64,000 bases of DNA. Origin: Alkaliphilus metalliredigens QYMF. Lineage in GTDB: Bacteria; Bacillota; Clostridia; Peptostreptococcales; Natronincolaceae. Below are positions 1 through 9,004 of this stretch, in pieces. Location of the stretch: contig NC_009633.1 in assembly GCF_000016985.1 (NCBI RefSeq), positions 1,488,001 to 1,552,000 on the forward strand. Reading direction: 5' to 3'. Numbering within the stretch: the first letter of the stretch is position 1; each line of letters begins with the position of its first letter. The position numbers and the translations under genes are program-made. The notes under the pieces are model-generated. The model was not told the origin of the DNA, did not search any database, and saw only the letters and a list, made by a program, of their open reading frames with translations.

Positions 1-2
1 AA

Positions 3-176
3 GATGAGAAGTTTGTTGAAGCAATTGAAGAATTATGTGATGTTATGAAAAAATACAATCCTCAGATTTATGGTTTTGAATGGGCAGACGATGAAGGGCC
101 AAGGTTTCAGCTGGAACCTCAAGGCTACAGGGGTTATATAGAAGCAAGGCCAGTTAAACAAATAAATAATAAGTAA
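3..176 (+). CDS. C-terminal 57 residues of an unidentified protein (5' end outside window)
   Basis: An open frame enters from the left edge and stops at TAA 174-176. The visible tail is acidic and aromatic (it contains FEWADDEGPRFQLEPQGYRG). I do not recognise the family and too little is visible to assign a function. A hairpin that could terminate its transcript follows about 50 bases downstream. Confidence that it is coding rests on the uninterrupted, compositionally normal frame. Confidence 0.6.
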   Translation, partial: DEKFVEAIEELCDVMKKYNPQIYGFEWADDEGPRFQLEPQGYRGYIEARPVKQINNK

Positions 177-224
177 TTACTAATTGCCAAGACTAGGGCA
201 AACACACTCTTACGGGAGGCCACT

Positions 225-259
225 GAAAAAGTCATAAATGTATGGCTTTTTCTTTTTTT
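225..259 (+). terminator. Probable terminator hairpin, shares sequence with an element at 29.5 kb
   Basis: GAAAAAGTCATA pairs with TATGGCTTTTTC around an AATG loop, with one G-T pair, and a T-rich tract follows. The preceding GGAGGCCACTGAAAAAGTCAT closely matches the left arm of a larger hairpin at 29545-29587, so this may be half of a dispersed repeat used as a terminator. Confidence 0.6.
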
Positions 260-333
260 CAATCAATACATTCAATCTAAACATATGCGGAATAATTAGA
301 TAATTGAATTATTAATTTTTAAGGAGAATCAAT

Positions 334-768
334 GTGAAACAAATAATACAATGGCTAATATTTCTAATTCCTATTGCATCACTAGTACTAATTGGAGATA
401 AAACTCTTAGAAGATTTCTTCCAGTTACATTGTTTGTTACTGTAGTCAACACGCTTATTTATCAAGCTGCATATCATTATAATTGGTGGAGAGAACCTGG
501 GCTGTTTGACTGGGAAAAAGTGGCAAATATTCCTTGGGTATATAGTGCATATTTAGTAGCAACAATATGGATTTTCAAGTTTACCTACGGAAAATTTATT
601 GTTTACTTAATAACAAATCTAATATTGGATGGTGTATATATATATATATTTATGGTATCCAATACAAGAAAAAATGGGATTAGCAACAGGCGAAATGTCA
701 CCACATATTACATATTTAATGATGATTGGAGTAGCCCTTTTAATATATGTTTTTCAGATTTGGTATGA
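334..768 (+). CDS. Small multi-pass membrane protein, reading frame broken at a TA repeat
   Basis: The frame starts at ATG 334 behind AAGGAG (about 320-326) and encodes roughly three hydrophobic helices in its first 100 residues. After the TA repeat at 635-648 it becomes a hydrophilic, non-membrane tail and stops at 768. The +1 frame after the repeat reads as a natural continuation (YLWYPIQEKMGLATGEMSPH, then another membrane helix) to a TAG at 797-799. One more TA unit would fuse both halves into a protein of about 154 residues. The family looks like small integral membrane proteins of Firmicutes of unknown role. It may be a pseudogene, a phase-variable gene or an assembly slip. Confidence 0.7.
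   Translation: MKQIIQWLIFLIPIASLVLIGDKTLRRFLPVTLFVTVVNTLIYQAAYHYNWWREPGLFDWEKVANIPWVYSAYLVATIWIFKFTYGKFIVYLITNLILDGVYIYIFMVSNTRKNGISNRRNVTTYYIFNDDWSSPFNICFSDLV
635..650 (+). repeat. (TA)7 dinucleotide repeat inside a membrane-protein gene
   Basis: Seven uninterrupted TA units followed by TT lie exactly where the upstream and downstream halves of the membrane-protein frame disagree. Gain of one unit (2 bases) would restore a continuous frame. Such tracts are prone to replication slippage. Confidence 0.85.
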
Positions 769-799
769 AAAAGATTTACAAAGTAACAAAAGATACTAG

Positions 800-1247
800 C
801 TAAAACTTTCATGATTTCATCTTAAACTAACGGATGCTTATGTTGAAGAAAGAAAAATTAAATAACGGAAGAATTCATTCTTTTTTATGTATACTTAAAC
901 CCTACAAAAGTAGGGTTTATCTTTTATCTGAAGTAAATGCATGGATCAAATTGAACGGCGGTTTTAAATTTTATGTTTGTTCATACGTTACATTAAAGTC
1001 ATACTAGGTAAGAATGTTTACTTCTTCTTTTTAAAGGAAGTTTATGAATTTTCTCATACTGTTTATTTTAGAGAGAAGGAATGTGGAAGTAATTGGAGAA
1101 ATATACAATAGATTATAAAAATGTTAACTTTAAGGCAAGCGACTTTAGATGAACAGCTGCTAATAGAAAAGAATTTGGGAGTCACTTATAAAAGTAATAT
1201 CATTTTTATAATAGTTTCTAATAATCTAAAAGTAGAAAGGATTTTGT
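800..1247. other. Intergenic stretch with one terminator and a 45-codon remnant frame
   Basis: No convincing complete gene is present. A hairpin terminator sits at 897-918. A 45-codon frame at 1121-1258 starts MLTLRQATLDEQLLIEKNLG, reminiscent of the first helix of a GNAT acetyltransferase. It has no clear ribosome binding site and runs into the next gene, so I read it as a possible gene fragment. Confidence 0.4.
897..926 (+). terminator. Rho-independent terminator
   Basis: AAACCCTAC pairs perfectly with GTAGGGTTT around an AAAA loop, followed by a T-rich stretch (ATCTTTTA). Confidence 0.75.
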
Positions 1248-2063
1248 ATGAATACTAAAAAAAGATTATTGATTATATATCACTCAGGAGCAGGCAGTAC
1301 TAAAACAATAGCAGAAATTTATTGCCAAAAATTAAGTCCATTATATAGAGTAGAGATAAGCTCGATAAATTTAGAATATGATTACAAAAAACTCTCAGGA
1401 TATGATTTTTTTATTTTTGCTTTTCCTACATATCATTGTGAACCCTCTCATTCCATGATGGAGTTTATTAATAATATGCCTGTATTTAAAGAAAGTAAAG
1501 AGGCTTTTGCACTTACAACTTGTGGATTGTATTCAGGAAATACATTGAGGAAATTTATTAAAAAGTGTACGGAAAAAAACATAATAATAAGAGGATGTTG
1601 TAGTTATAGAGCCCCCGCAACTGATGGTGCTTTATTATTACCACCAATACCCATGATGTTTAGTTATGAAAGAAAAGTAGCTAAGAAAATAGAGGCAGAT
1701 ATACAAGAAGTAAAAAAAATTATAGAAACTAATGTTAAAAGCATCAAATGTCCACCCTTTAAGCTTTATACAATATTGAACTATCCAAATAAAGTTTTAG
1801 GTGAAGCTAAAAAGCATAATTTCAAGATAATGGAAGAATATTGTGCAAAATGCTACAAGTGTATGAATAATTGTATTAGAAATTGTTGGGAAACAAAGAA
1901 ATCTTACCCCGAACATGAAAACGTTAATTGTGAGTATTGTTTCCGTTGTGTACATCATTGCCCAAAGGAAGCAATAATACTATCAGAAAGAACTAGGAAA
2001 AGACCTAAATTAAATGAAAAGTTTTATCATAAGTTAAAAGAAATAATAATGAATGAAGTATAA
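1248..2063 (+). CDS. Flavodoxin-like protein with C-terminal 2[4Fe-4S] ferredoxin domain (EFR1 type)
   Basis: The protein has 271 residues. Residues 5-160 look like a flavodoxin fold, with the phosphate-binding loop YHSGAGSTKTIA at 11-22. The C-terminal third carries two cluster motifs: C199-x2-C202-x2-C205-x3-C209 and C228-x2-C231-x2-C234-x3-C238-P. This arrangement matches the EFR1 family of flavodoxin/ferredoxin fusions, cytoplasmic electron carriers of anaerobes. The physiological partner is unknown. The gene stands alone with its own leader, and the next gene starts about 45 bases later behind its own Shine-Dalgarno site. Domain content is clear; the exact redox partner cannot be inferred. 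Confidence 0.85.
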   Translation: MNTKKRLLIIYHSGAGSTKTIAEIYCQKLSPLYRVEISSINLEYDYKKLSGYDFFIFAFPTYHCEPSHSMMEFINNMPVFKESKEAFALTTCGLYSGNTLRKFIKKCTEKNIIIRGCCSYRAPATDGALLLPPIPMMFSYERKVAKKIEADIQEVKKIIETNVKSIKCPPFKLYTILNYPNKVLGEAKKHNFKIMEEYCAKCYKCMNNCIRNCWETKKSYPEHENVNCEYCFRCVHHCPKEAIILSERTRKRPKLNEKFYHKLKEIIMNEV

Positions 2064-2120
2064 AACGGACTTGGGTATTGTATTTAGAAAATTAACTGAA
2101 TTAAGGAGATGAGAAAAAGA

Positions 2121-3179
2121 ATGGTTAATGAAAAATTACTCAATGACTTACTTAATAAAATGGTTGACAACAAAAGGATTTTCAGTGCTGTATTGTGCGT
2201 TGAGAATAGCGACAGAAGTTTCTCCTGGACGGGGGCAGCCGGTGATATGCAAAAGGATAGTAGATTCCTCATTGCAAGTGTTACTAAACTTTATGTGACA
2301 GCGGTAGTGATGCAACTTATTGGGGAGAATCGTATAGCGCTAAATGATAAAATCTCAAAATATTTACCTGGTCACTTTTGTGAGGGACTTCATGTCTTAA
2401 AGGGTGTTGATTATTCTGATGAGATTACGATTGCTCATTTAATTTCTAATACATCGGGTCTACCTGATTATTTCTTTCATAAGCAAGATAATGGTAGAAC
2501 CGCTGCAGATGAACTGATGGAGGGTAATGATGAAGCCTGGCACTTGGATAAAACAATTGGTTTAATAAAGGATCTAAAACCTAATTTTAAGCCAGGGGCA
2601 AAGAGGAAAGCAGCGTATTCTGATTCGAACTACCAGCTCCTAGGTAGAATCATAGAAAATGTGACAGGGAAAAAGATCGGTGAAGTTTTTCATGACTATA
2701 TATTTTCTAAATTGAATTTACCTAACACCTACGCATATAGTGATACTAACGATAATACACCCGTGCCTTTCTACTATAAATCCCAACAATTGTGGTTACC
2801 TCAATATATGGCATCAGTAACAGTTGAAGGTGGAATTGTTTCAACAGCTGATGAGTTAATGATCTTTTTAAAAGAATTTTTCAATGGACGTTTCTTCCCA
2901 AAGGAAAAAATCAATGATTTAAAGCAGTGGAATTTAATTCTGCCACCTCCAGGAATGTTTCAATTTGGAATAGGTTTAGAAAAATTATGGATACCAAGAA
3001 TCGTGTCACCATTTAAACCAATTGAAGAGATAGTAGGCTTTTGGGGACAAACAGGCTCTTTTGCCTTTTATAATTCCCAAACTGATCTATACTTCTGTGG
3101 TACCACCAATCAGATAAACGGAAAAGGACATAGGTTAGCTAGTAATGCGATGATGAAAATAATCAAATCTGTATTGTAA
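2121..3179 (+). CDS. Serine hydrolase, beta-lactamase class C / penicillin-binding-protein-like fold
   Basis: The active-site motif S-V-T-K (S53-K56 from this start) and the downstream Y-S-D motif in AAYSDSNYQLLG (about 166-176) identify the Beta-lactamase family PF00144. GQTGSF near the C-terminus fits the third (KTG-like) motif. I prefer ATG 2121 because AAGGAG at 2103-2108 abuts the in-frame ATG at 2109 with no spacer. No signal peptide is visible, so a cytoplasmic esterase or peptidase is more likely than a secreted beta-lactamase. The substrate is unknown. Length (352 residues) is normal for the family. Confidence 0.85.
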   Translation: MVNEKLLNDLLNKMVDNKRIFSAVLCVENSDRSFSWTGAAGDMQKDSRFLIASVTKLYVTAVVMQLIGENRIALNDKISKYLPGHFCEGLHVLKGVDYSDEITIAHLISNTSGLPDYFFHKQDNGRTAADELMEGNDEAWHLDKTIGLIKDLKPNFKPGAKRKAAYSDSNYQLLGRIIENVTGKKIGEVFHDYIFSKLNLPNTYAYSDTNDNTPVPFYYKSQQLWLPQYMASVTVEGGIVSTADELMIFLKEFFNGRFFPKEKINDLKQWNLILPPPGMFQFGIGLEKLWIPRIVSPFKPIEEIVGFWGQTGSFAFYNSQTDLYFCGTTNQINGKGHRLASNAMMKIIKSVL

Positions 3180-3251
3180 GTAGCTACCTACATGTGATAA
3201 AAAGATTTAACTTAATTGAGAATTAAACTAGAAGTAGTGGGAGGTTTTTTT

Positions 3252-3650
3252 ATGAAATTTGATTCTAAACGAGATATTTGGATTAGGCTTCTTATCTGGA
3301 TCTCAGTAGGTGGAGGTTTTATAAATACACTTTTTGCTGAAGGTAGACTTATCAAATTTGTTATGTTATTAACTGTTATTTTTGTGGGATGGCTATGGTT
3401 TGGCACAAACTATGGGATTTCAAAAGGAATACTCAAAATAAAATGTGGTCCATTTAAATGGTACATACCCATAAAGGACATCAAGAGTATAAAAAAGACA
3501 CGCAATCCACTTTCATCTCCTGCACTTTCAATTGAAAGACTGCAGATAAGGTATGGGTACTCTAGCATGATACTTATATCACCTAAAGATAGGGATAGAT
3601 TCATTGAACTTATTACTAAGGAAAATGGTAATATCATTGTTGACACATAA
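3252..3650 (+). CDS. Small membrane-anchored PH-domain protein
   Basis: ATG 3252 is chosen because GGGAGG (3239-3244) lies 7 bases upstream. Two adjacent hydrophobic segments at about residues 10-50 are followed by a bacterial PH-like domain (YGISKGILKIKCGPFKWYIP, then the I-K-DI-SI pattern and RDRFIELI). This resembles short Firmicute proteins with a YcxB or bPH-type domain behind a membrane hairpin. Function is unknown. It is 132 residues long, is monocistronic in appearance and is followed by the YbaK-like gene. Confidence 0.7.
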   Translation: MKFDSKRDIWIRLLIWISVGGGFINTLFAEGRLIKFVMLLTVIFVGWLWFGTNYGISKGILKIKCGPFKWYIPIKDIKSIKKTRNPLSSPALSIERLQIRYGYSSMILISPKDRDRFIELITKENGNIIVDT

Positions 3651-3721
3651 AAAGGAAGATGGTAAAGAAAATCGTATCCTCTGCTTTTATCCCAATAACA
3701 AATAACATACGGAGGTAGAAA

Positions 3722-4186
3722 ATGAAACAATATGAAGAAAAACTTAAAGGGTATATTTCTGAAAGTAACATAGTAGCGGAACAGTTAGTATTTGAAAATG
3801 TGTGTCACTCTGTTGAAGAGGCAGCAAATACAGTAGGTGCTTCACCTGAAGACCTAGTTAAAAATATATGTATGGTGGATAATAATGATAACCTCATTGT
3901 AGCAATTGTAAAAGGTGAGGATAGAGCAAGTACAAAAAGAGTTGGAAAGGCTTTAAATATTGAAGCACCAAGAACTGCCAACGAGGGTGAGATTCTTGAA
4001 AAGACAGGGTTTCCTTGTGGTGGCGTTCCTTCCTTTGGCTATCAAGCTACTTTTATTATTGATCCCAAGGTAATGGAAAAGGAAAGTATATATACTGGTG
4101 GAGGCTCCCCACATTCTCTAGTGCGGATAGCAAGTCAGGAATTACAGAGAGCAAACAATGGTTTGATATTAAAGATAAGAAAGTAA
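3722..4186 (+). CDS. YbaK/EbsC-type aminoacyl-tRNA deacylase domain protein
   Basis: The 154-residue protein matches the YbaK/ProRS-associated editing-domain family: the N-terminal helix with VCHSVEEAANTVGASPEDLVKNI, the central VAIVKGEDRASTKRVGKAL, and the GFPCGGVPSFGY and GGGSPHSLVRI motifs. Members hydrolyse mischarged tRNA (typically Cys-tRNA-Pro or related species) in trans. Start ATG 3722 follows GGAGGT. It is a stand-alone gene. Substrate specificity cannot be read from sequence by eye. Confidence 0.88.
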   Translation: MKQYEEKLKGYISESNIVAEQLVFENVCHSVEEAANTVGASPEDLVKNICMVDNNDNLIVAIVKGEDRASTKRVGKALNIEAPRTANEGEILEKTGFPCGGVPSFGYQATFIIDPKVMEKESIYTGGGSPHSLVRIASQELQRANNGLILKIRK

Positions 4187-4386
4187 TGTGGAAGCGGATA
4201 TTGAAATGATATTAATAAATAATGATGTATTATCGTACGATAGATTGTTAGGTGTAACGATTTTTATTTGGTCATTACTCGTTATGGCTATGTGGTGGGG
4301 CTAATATAGGCATTATGTCGTTATTTCTTTTAAAGACGTGACAGTAGGTAAATGTGCGTCCACATACAAATCAAGGGGGTAAGCTC

Positions 4387-4947
4387 ATGATCTATGTTGC
4401 TTTACTGCGTGGGATAAATGTTGGCGGGAAAAATAAAATTGATATGAAGCTACTGAAAGAAACTTTTGTACGGATAGGCATGGAATCTGTAGTCACATAT
4501 ATCAATTCTGGAAATGTGATTTTCACCGATATAGAACATATTAAAGAAGAAATAGTAGCGATTATTGAGAAAGCCATATTCGAGAACTTTCAGTTCCATA
4601 TAAAGGTTTTGATCCGTAGCATAGATGATTTTCATTACATGATGAGAATTCTGCCGGAGTCTTGGAAGAATAATGAAGATATGAAATGTGATGTACTGTT
4701 TTTATGGGAAGAAATCGATAATGAGGAAGTACTTAATAAACTAGTAATTAAACCTAAAATAGATACGGTTATGTATATCCCAGGAGCTGTTTTGTGGTCT
4801 GTTGACAAGAGAAATGTTACGAAAAGCGGATTGATGAAGCTTGTCAGCACAGCCCTATATAAAAGAATGACAGTGAGAAACGTCAATACGACTCGTAAAG
4901 TATATGCAATTATGCAAGGGTTGGACAAAGCTTCTTTAAAAAAATAG
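4387..4947 (+). CDS. DUF1697 family protein
   Basis: The start MIYVALLRGINVGGKNKIDM and the following GMESVVTYINSGNVIF are hallmarks of DUF1697 (PF08002). An AAGGGGG Shine-Dalgarno site at 4373-4379 fixes the start at ATG 4387, giving 186 residues rather than the longer frame from 4354. The family is widespread in Firmicutes and Actinobacteria as an uncharacterised small cytoplasmic protein. No operon partner is evident; the nearest genes have their own leaders. Confidence 0.88.
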   Translation: MIYVALLRGINVGGKNKIDMKLLKETFVRIGMESVVTYINSGNVIFTDIEHIKEEIVAIIEKAIFENFQFHIKVLIRSIDDFHYMMRILPESWKNNEDMKCDVLFLWEEIDNEEVLNKLVIKPKIDTVMYIPGAVLWSVDKRNVTKSGLMKLVSTALYKRMTVRNVNTTRKVYAIMQGLDKASLKK

Positions 4948-5143
4948 CAATGAAGAAATGGATGGTGCAAAGGAACTGAGCAAATTTGTTGTACTTTGGT
5001 TCTAGGAACAAGTTGTGATTGACAGTATGTATGGTGATATCAGAACTATTTTGGGGGGCTATTTCTGAAAGATAAGTTATGTAATCCCATTATATTGTGT
5101 CTAAATAGACTACTTATTACTTATTAGAAAGGATGTATTAATA

Positions 5144-5533
5144 GTGAAAATTGAGCATGTTGCTATATGGACTAGAAATATCGAAAAATTAAAGGTGTTT
5201 TATACAGATTATTTTGGTGGAATTGCTGGAGAAAAATATGAAAATTCCAAGAAATCCTTTGAATCATATTTTATTAAATTTGATTCTGGTGCCAGACTTG
5301 AACTTATGCAGATGCCAACAATTCCATTGAATTTAAATGACACAGAGAATCAACATATGGGATTAATACATATTGCCATTTCAGTGGGAAGCATTGAGAA
5401 AGTTAACAGCCTTACAGATGAGTTAATGAAAGCAGGCTGTAGGGTAATAAGTCAGCCACGTTATACAGGTGATGGGTATTATGAAAGTTGCATATTAGAC
5501 CCTGATGGAAACAGATTAGAGTTAACAGTATAA
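5144..5533 (+). CDS. VOC-superfamily (glyoxalase/bleomycin-resistance fold) protein
   Basis: MKIEHVAIWTRNIEKLKVFY at the N-terminus, GARLELMQMP in the middle and SCILDPDGNRLELTV at the C-terminus are the standard metal-site strands of VOC proteins, with candidate ligands H5, E-containing strand 4, H-containing LIHIAISV and E near the end. The GTG start at 5144 follows AAAGGA. It is 129 residues long, one glyoxalase-like module. Lactoylglutathione lyase-like or antibiotic-sequestering roles are both possible. Confidence 0.85.
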   Translation: MKIEHVAIWTRNIEKLKVFYTDYFGGIAGEKYENSKKSFESYFIKFDSGARLELMQMPTIPLNLNDTENQHMGLIHIAISVGSIEKVNSLTDELMKAGCRVISQPRYTGDGYYESCILDPDGNRLELTV

Positions 5534-5622
5534 GCTAATTGAGGGGTTGTGAGATCACTGTAACATTTTAGTTAAATGATTTGGAAAGAGGTATATATTA
5601 TATAAGGGCTGGAGGAATGATT

Positions 5623-6129
5623 ATGGAAATTTATATTAGACCGATATGTGTTAGTGATGGTAAAGGAGTTAATGAACTTAGACGTATGCCTGGGGTTTTT
5701 GAGAACATTCTCGGTATTCCATCTGAGAGAATCAAAAGAAATGAAGATTATATTGTTAATATGGGTAATAACACACACCAATTTGTTGCTGTTGTTAAAG
5801 AAAGCGGTGAAGAAAAGATAATTGGCTCTGCTGGACTTGATATATTTCCCAATTCTAGACAACGTCATTCTGCTAGCATTGGAATTATGGTTCATAAGGA
5901 TTTTCAGAATAGTGGTGTTGGGACTAAATTAATGGAAGCTATTATTGACATTGCTGACAACTGGCTGATGCTCATAAGAGTTGAATTAACCGTTTTTGCT
6001 GATAATGAAAAAGCCATTCATTTATACAAGAAATTTAATTTTCAAATTGAAGGGACAAAGAAAAAAGCAGGCATACGAAATGGAGAATACGTTGACGAAT
6101 TAATGATGGGAAGAATCAGAAGTTATTAG
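5623..6129 (+). CDS. GNAT-family N-acetyltransferase
   Basis: ATG 5623 sits 7 bases after GGAGG (5611-5615); the ATG at 5617 is too close. The 168-residue product has the GNAT core: IGIMVHKDFQNSGVGTKLM (acetyl-CoA pyrophosphate loop Q/R-x-x-G-x-G type) and ELTVFADNEKAIHLYKKFNF, then a C-terminal EGTKKKAGIRNGEYVDEL. The tail strongly resembles that of the acetyltransferase at 28438 in this window, suggesting paralogy. The RimI/RimJ-like acceptor is unknown. Confidence 0.85.
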   Translation: MEIYIRPICVSDGKGVNELRRMPGVFENILGIPSERIKRNEDYIVNMGNNTHQFVAVVKESGEEKIIGSAGLDIFPNSRQRHSASIGIMVHKDFQNSGVGTKLMEAIIDIADNWLMLIRVELTVFADNEKAIHLYKKFNFQIEGTKKKAGIRNGEYVDELMMGRIRSY

Positions 6130-6225
6130 AACCTATGGATGAGTAAATAAAAAACAAATATTCTTTACATATACTTTTAAACACAAGCAATGATTCTGCA
6201 ATTCAACAAAAATAAAGGAGGAACA

Positions 6226-6491
<266 letters not shown>

Positions 6492-6556
6492 TATCAAATA
6501 GCCCTACTTCGGATAATTATATATAGAAATAAGCTCATTAAAATTAAAGAAAGAAG

Positions 6557-7291
6557 ATGAGAATTAATATGTTCAAGAAAAATAGAATGTTTATTATCGT
6601 ACTTCTGACTATCTTTATATCAATATTGACATCAAATATTAGCTATGGCAATTCAGCTGAGCCACCATCTATACTGATTATCGTACCCAATGCCCCAAAT
6701 GACTTGGAAATCACCATTGGATCTGGAGATACTTCTGCAAAAGCCAGAGAAACAAATAAATTAATTGAAACACATTATACTTTTTATTCCCATGAAATCC
6801 GAATGGCTTCTGACTATACCCTTAGGATTAGTACGGGGGAACTCAAGTATGAAATCCCTTTGGAGAAGCCAATAAAATCATATAATAATATATATACATT
6901 GGATTTAGATGGGCAAACACTAACCCCTGGAAAACTGTTATCAAGATCCATTTCACTCGTTACCATGCGGGTCATTTTGACACTTCTCATAGAAGGCGCT
7001 TTATTCTGGCAATTTGGTTTCAAGAACAAACAATCATGGATCGCTTTTCTTATGATAAATTTAGTGACTCAAGGAGCATTAAATATTTGGATCAATGGAT
7101 TTCCGCCTATGCAGAGTTACATACTTTTTTCCCTGATATTTGCTGAAATAATTATCATTAGCGCTGAGATATTTGCATTTTTAATGTTTATAAAAGAACA
7201 TTCCAGGTCTGTAAAGGTATCCTATGTGATTGCAGCAAATGTTCTAAGTTTAATTGTTGGGGGTTACATCATTACAATACTGCCTATATAA
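6557..7291 (+). CDS. Predicted exported/membrane protein with extracytoplasmic N-domain and four C-terminal helices
   Basis: A signal-type N-terminus (KKNRMFIIVLLTIFISIL, then a SYGNSAEPP junction) precedes an extracytoplasmic stretch of about 110 residues. Four hydrophobic helices follow at about 125-145, 155-175, 180-210 and 220-240. I do not recognise the family. ATG 6557 is used; ATG 6569 is an alternative since the ribosome site is weak. It stands alone between the GTAA repeat and the E2-like gene. Confidence 0.7.
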   Translation: MRINMFKKNRMFIIVLLTIFISILTSNISYGNSAEPPSILIIVPNAPNDLEITIGSGDTSAKARETNKLIETHYTFYSHEIRMASDYTLRISTGELKYEIPLEKPIKSYNNIYTLDLDGQTLTPGKLLSRSISLVTMRVILTLLIEGALFWQFGFKNKQSWIAFLMINLVTQGALNIWINGFPPMQSYILFSLIFAEIIIISAEIFAFLMFIKEHSRSVKVSYVIAANVLSLIVGGYIITILPI

Positions 7292-7428
7292 TTGTGGATG
7301 CAATATAGAATTTGGAAATTACCAAATTGAAGAATTAAAGGTGAATAATCTGTGGCATATTGGAATGTTGTATTCTTTAGTATTTCATTGAATTTTTCTA
7401 AAAGAAAAGTCGTATAAGGAGGTAAAAT

Positions 7429-8232
7429 GTGAAGAATGTTGGAGAGTACAAAATAGATACATTCCCAATAAGTAGAATAGCCACTATTGATATTGGCATA
7501 GCTGGTTTAAAGAAACATCACATAAGAGCACTGATAGAGCTAGATGTTACGGAAGCACGCAAGAATATTTTTGAAAAAAGAAAATTATCACAAAAGATTT
7601 CCTTTAATTCATGGTTAATCAAATGTATTGGCTGTGCGGTTGAAGAATGCAAAGAGATCCATGGAATCAGAAAAGGAAAAAGAAAAGTCGTTATTTTTGA
7701 TGATATTGATATCGCAATAGTAATAGAAAGAGAAGTTCAGGGCAAGAAAGTGCCATTACCCTATGTGATTCGAAAGGTAAATGAAAAAAGCATTTCAGAT
7801 ATTCGCAATGAAACAAGAGATGCACAAAATCAATCCATAGAGGATAACGGGGATTACATATTAGGAGAAAAAAAGAATGATTTTTTAATGAAAGTATATT
7901 ATTCCATGCCAGGATTGCTTAGGGGTCTAATATGGAAGAATATTATTCGGAACCCCTTTTTAATAAAAGAAAATATGGGAACTGTCATGGTAACATCTGT
8001 TGGTATGGTGGGTAGAATAAGAGGTTGGGTGATCCCAGTAAGTGTGCACCCACTTTGTTTTGCAATTGGTTCAATCGTTAAGAAACCTGGTGTGATAGAT
8101 GATAAGATCGAAATAAGAGAGTATATTTATATAACGGTATTAGTTGACCATGATGTGATTGACGGGGCACCAGCAGTCAGAGCTCTTTCCAAGCTTACAA
8201 AATTAGTTGAAAGTGGATTTGGATTAGAGTAA
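7429..8232 (+). CDS. Stand-alone 2-oxoacid dehydrogenase E2-type acyltransferase catalytic domain
   Basis: The GTG start at 7429 is 6 bases after AAGGAGG. The 267-residue protein covers only the catalytic (CAT-like) domain of PF00198: FNSWLIKCIGCAVEE near the N-terminus and the active-site DHDVIDGAPAVRAL (H and D of HxxxDG) near the C-terminus. No lipoyl or E1/E3-binding domain is present and no E1 or E3 gene is nearby. It therefore cannot form an ordinary dehydrogenase complex here. Such orphans may transfer acyl groups to other acceptors. Confidence 0.8.
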   Translation: MKNVGEYKIDTFPISRIATIDIGIAGLKKHHIRALIELDVTEARKNIFEKRKLSQKISFNSWLIKCIGCAVEECKEIHGIRKGKRKVVIFDDIDIAIVIEREVQGKKVPLPYVIRKVNEKSISDIRNETRDAQNQSIEDNGDYILGEKKNDFLMKVYYSMPGLLRGLIWKNIIRNPFLIKENMGTVMVTSVGMVGRIRGWVIPVSVHPLCFAIGSIVKKPGVIDDKIEIREYIYITVLVDHDVIDGAPAVRALSKLTKLVESGFGLE

Positions 8233-8295
8233 GCCTCTAGACGTATTTAGCCGATGTTAGGCGTGCCTTTTTCACTATCACAAGGAGGAGAAAAA

Positions 8296-8883
8296 ATGAA
8301 GGATAAACGTTCATCTATTATTACCCGGTTTGCCAAAAAAGGGATATTTCCATATCAATTTGCATTTACTCTACTTATCCCATTGAGAAATGTGTTCCTT
8401 TCGCCCAAAAAACTAATTCAGCGTCTTGAGTTGAAAGAAAATGATAATGTACTTGAAGTCGGGGCGGGTCCAGGTTATTTTAGTTCTAAAGTAGCTAAAT
8501 CTTTAAAAAATAGTAAATTAACATTAGCTGATATTCAGAGTGAAATGCTTGATTTGGCAAAGAAAAGATTGACTAAGAAGAAAGTTTTTAACGTTGAATA
8601 TCATTTATGCAATGGTGTTGATTTTCCTTTTGAAACCAATAAATTTGATATCATATATATGGTAACTGTGTTAGGAGAAATTGAAAATAAACAACAGTAT
8701 GTTAAAGAATTTTATCGATTATTATGCCCTAATGGTATTATTTCTATTTCAGAACAAGGCGGTGATCCAGACAAAATGTCGATAGAAGAAATTAAAGATT
8801 TATTACATGATTGTGGCTTTGAGTTTGATAAGTTGTATGGAAGAAAAAGTAATTTTACTATCAATTTTCGGAAAAAATCATGA
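8296..8883 (+). CDS. Class I SAM-dependent methyltransferase
   Basis: AAGGAGGAG at 8282-8290 fixes the start at ATG 8296 (195 residues). The SAM-binding motif VLEVGAGPGYFSSKVAK is clear, followed by the acidic ADIQSEMLDLAKKRL and the post-motif III region LCPNGIISISEQGGDPD. It belongs to the Methyltransf_11/25 type; the substrate is unknown. The next real gene starts 121 bases downstream. Confidence 0.85.
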   Translation: MKDKRSSIITRFAKKGIFPYQFAFTLLIPLRNVFLSPKKLIQRLELKENDNVLEVGAGPGYFSSKVAKSLKNSKLTLADIQSEMLDLAKKRLTKKKVFNVEYHLCNGVDFPFETNKFDIIYMVTVLGEIENKQQYVKEFYRLLCPNGIISISEQGGDPDKMSIEEIKDLLHDCGFEFDKLYGRKSNFTINFRKKS

Positions 8884-8998
8884 ATCAGCTAATGCTGTAT
8901 TACTGCTCACTGGTTGCGAAGAGAAGAGCCTTGATAAGGAAGAAAACTTTAATTTTTTAATGGATGAGAATGCAATTATTGTAGAAAAAAGGAGATAG
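8884..8998 (+). pseudogene. Possible remnant of a gene tail
   Basis: Between the methyltransferase stop and the AlkD-like gene one frame reads NHESANAVLLLTGCEEKSLD and continues to a TAG just before the next ribosome site. It has natural-looking composition but no start of its own. It could be the 3' remnant of a lost gene; chance is not excluded. Confidence 0.3.
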
Positions 8999-9004
8999 GC
9001 AAAA

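Noticed and set aside
4206-4304. A 32-codon frame encoding a hydrophobic peptide before the DUF1697 gene
   Set aside because: There is no convincing ribosome site or promoter and no recognisable family; a chance frame in AT-rich spacer is likelier.
8807-8998. A 63-codon frame overlapping the end of the methyltransferase gene
   Set aside because: It begins inside the conserved methyltransferase C-terminus in another frame with no ribosome site; only the part after 8883 looks possibly coding, and that is listed as a weak remnant.
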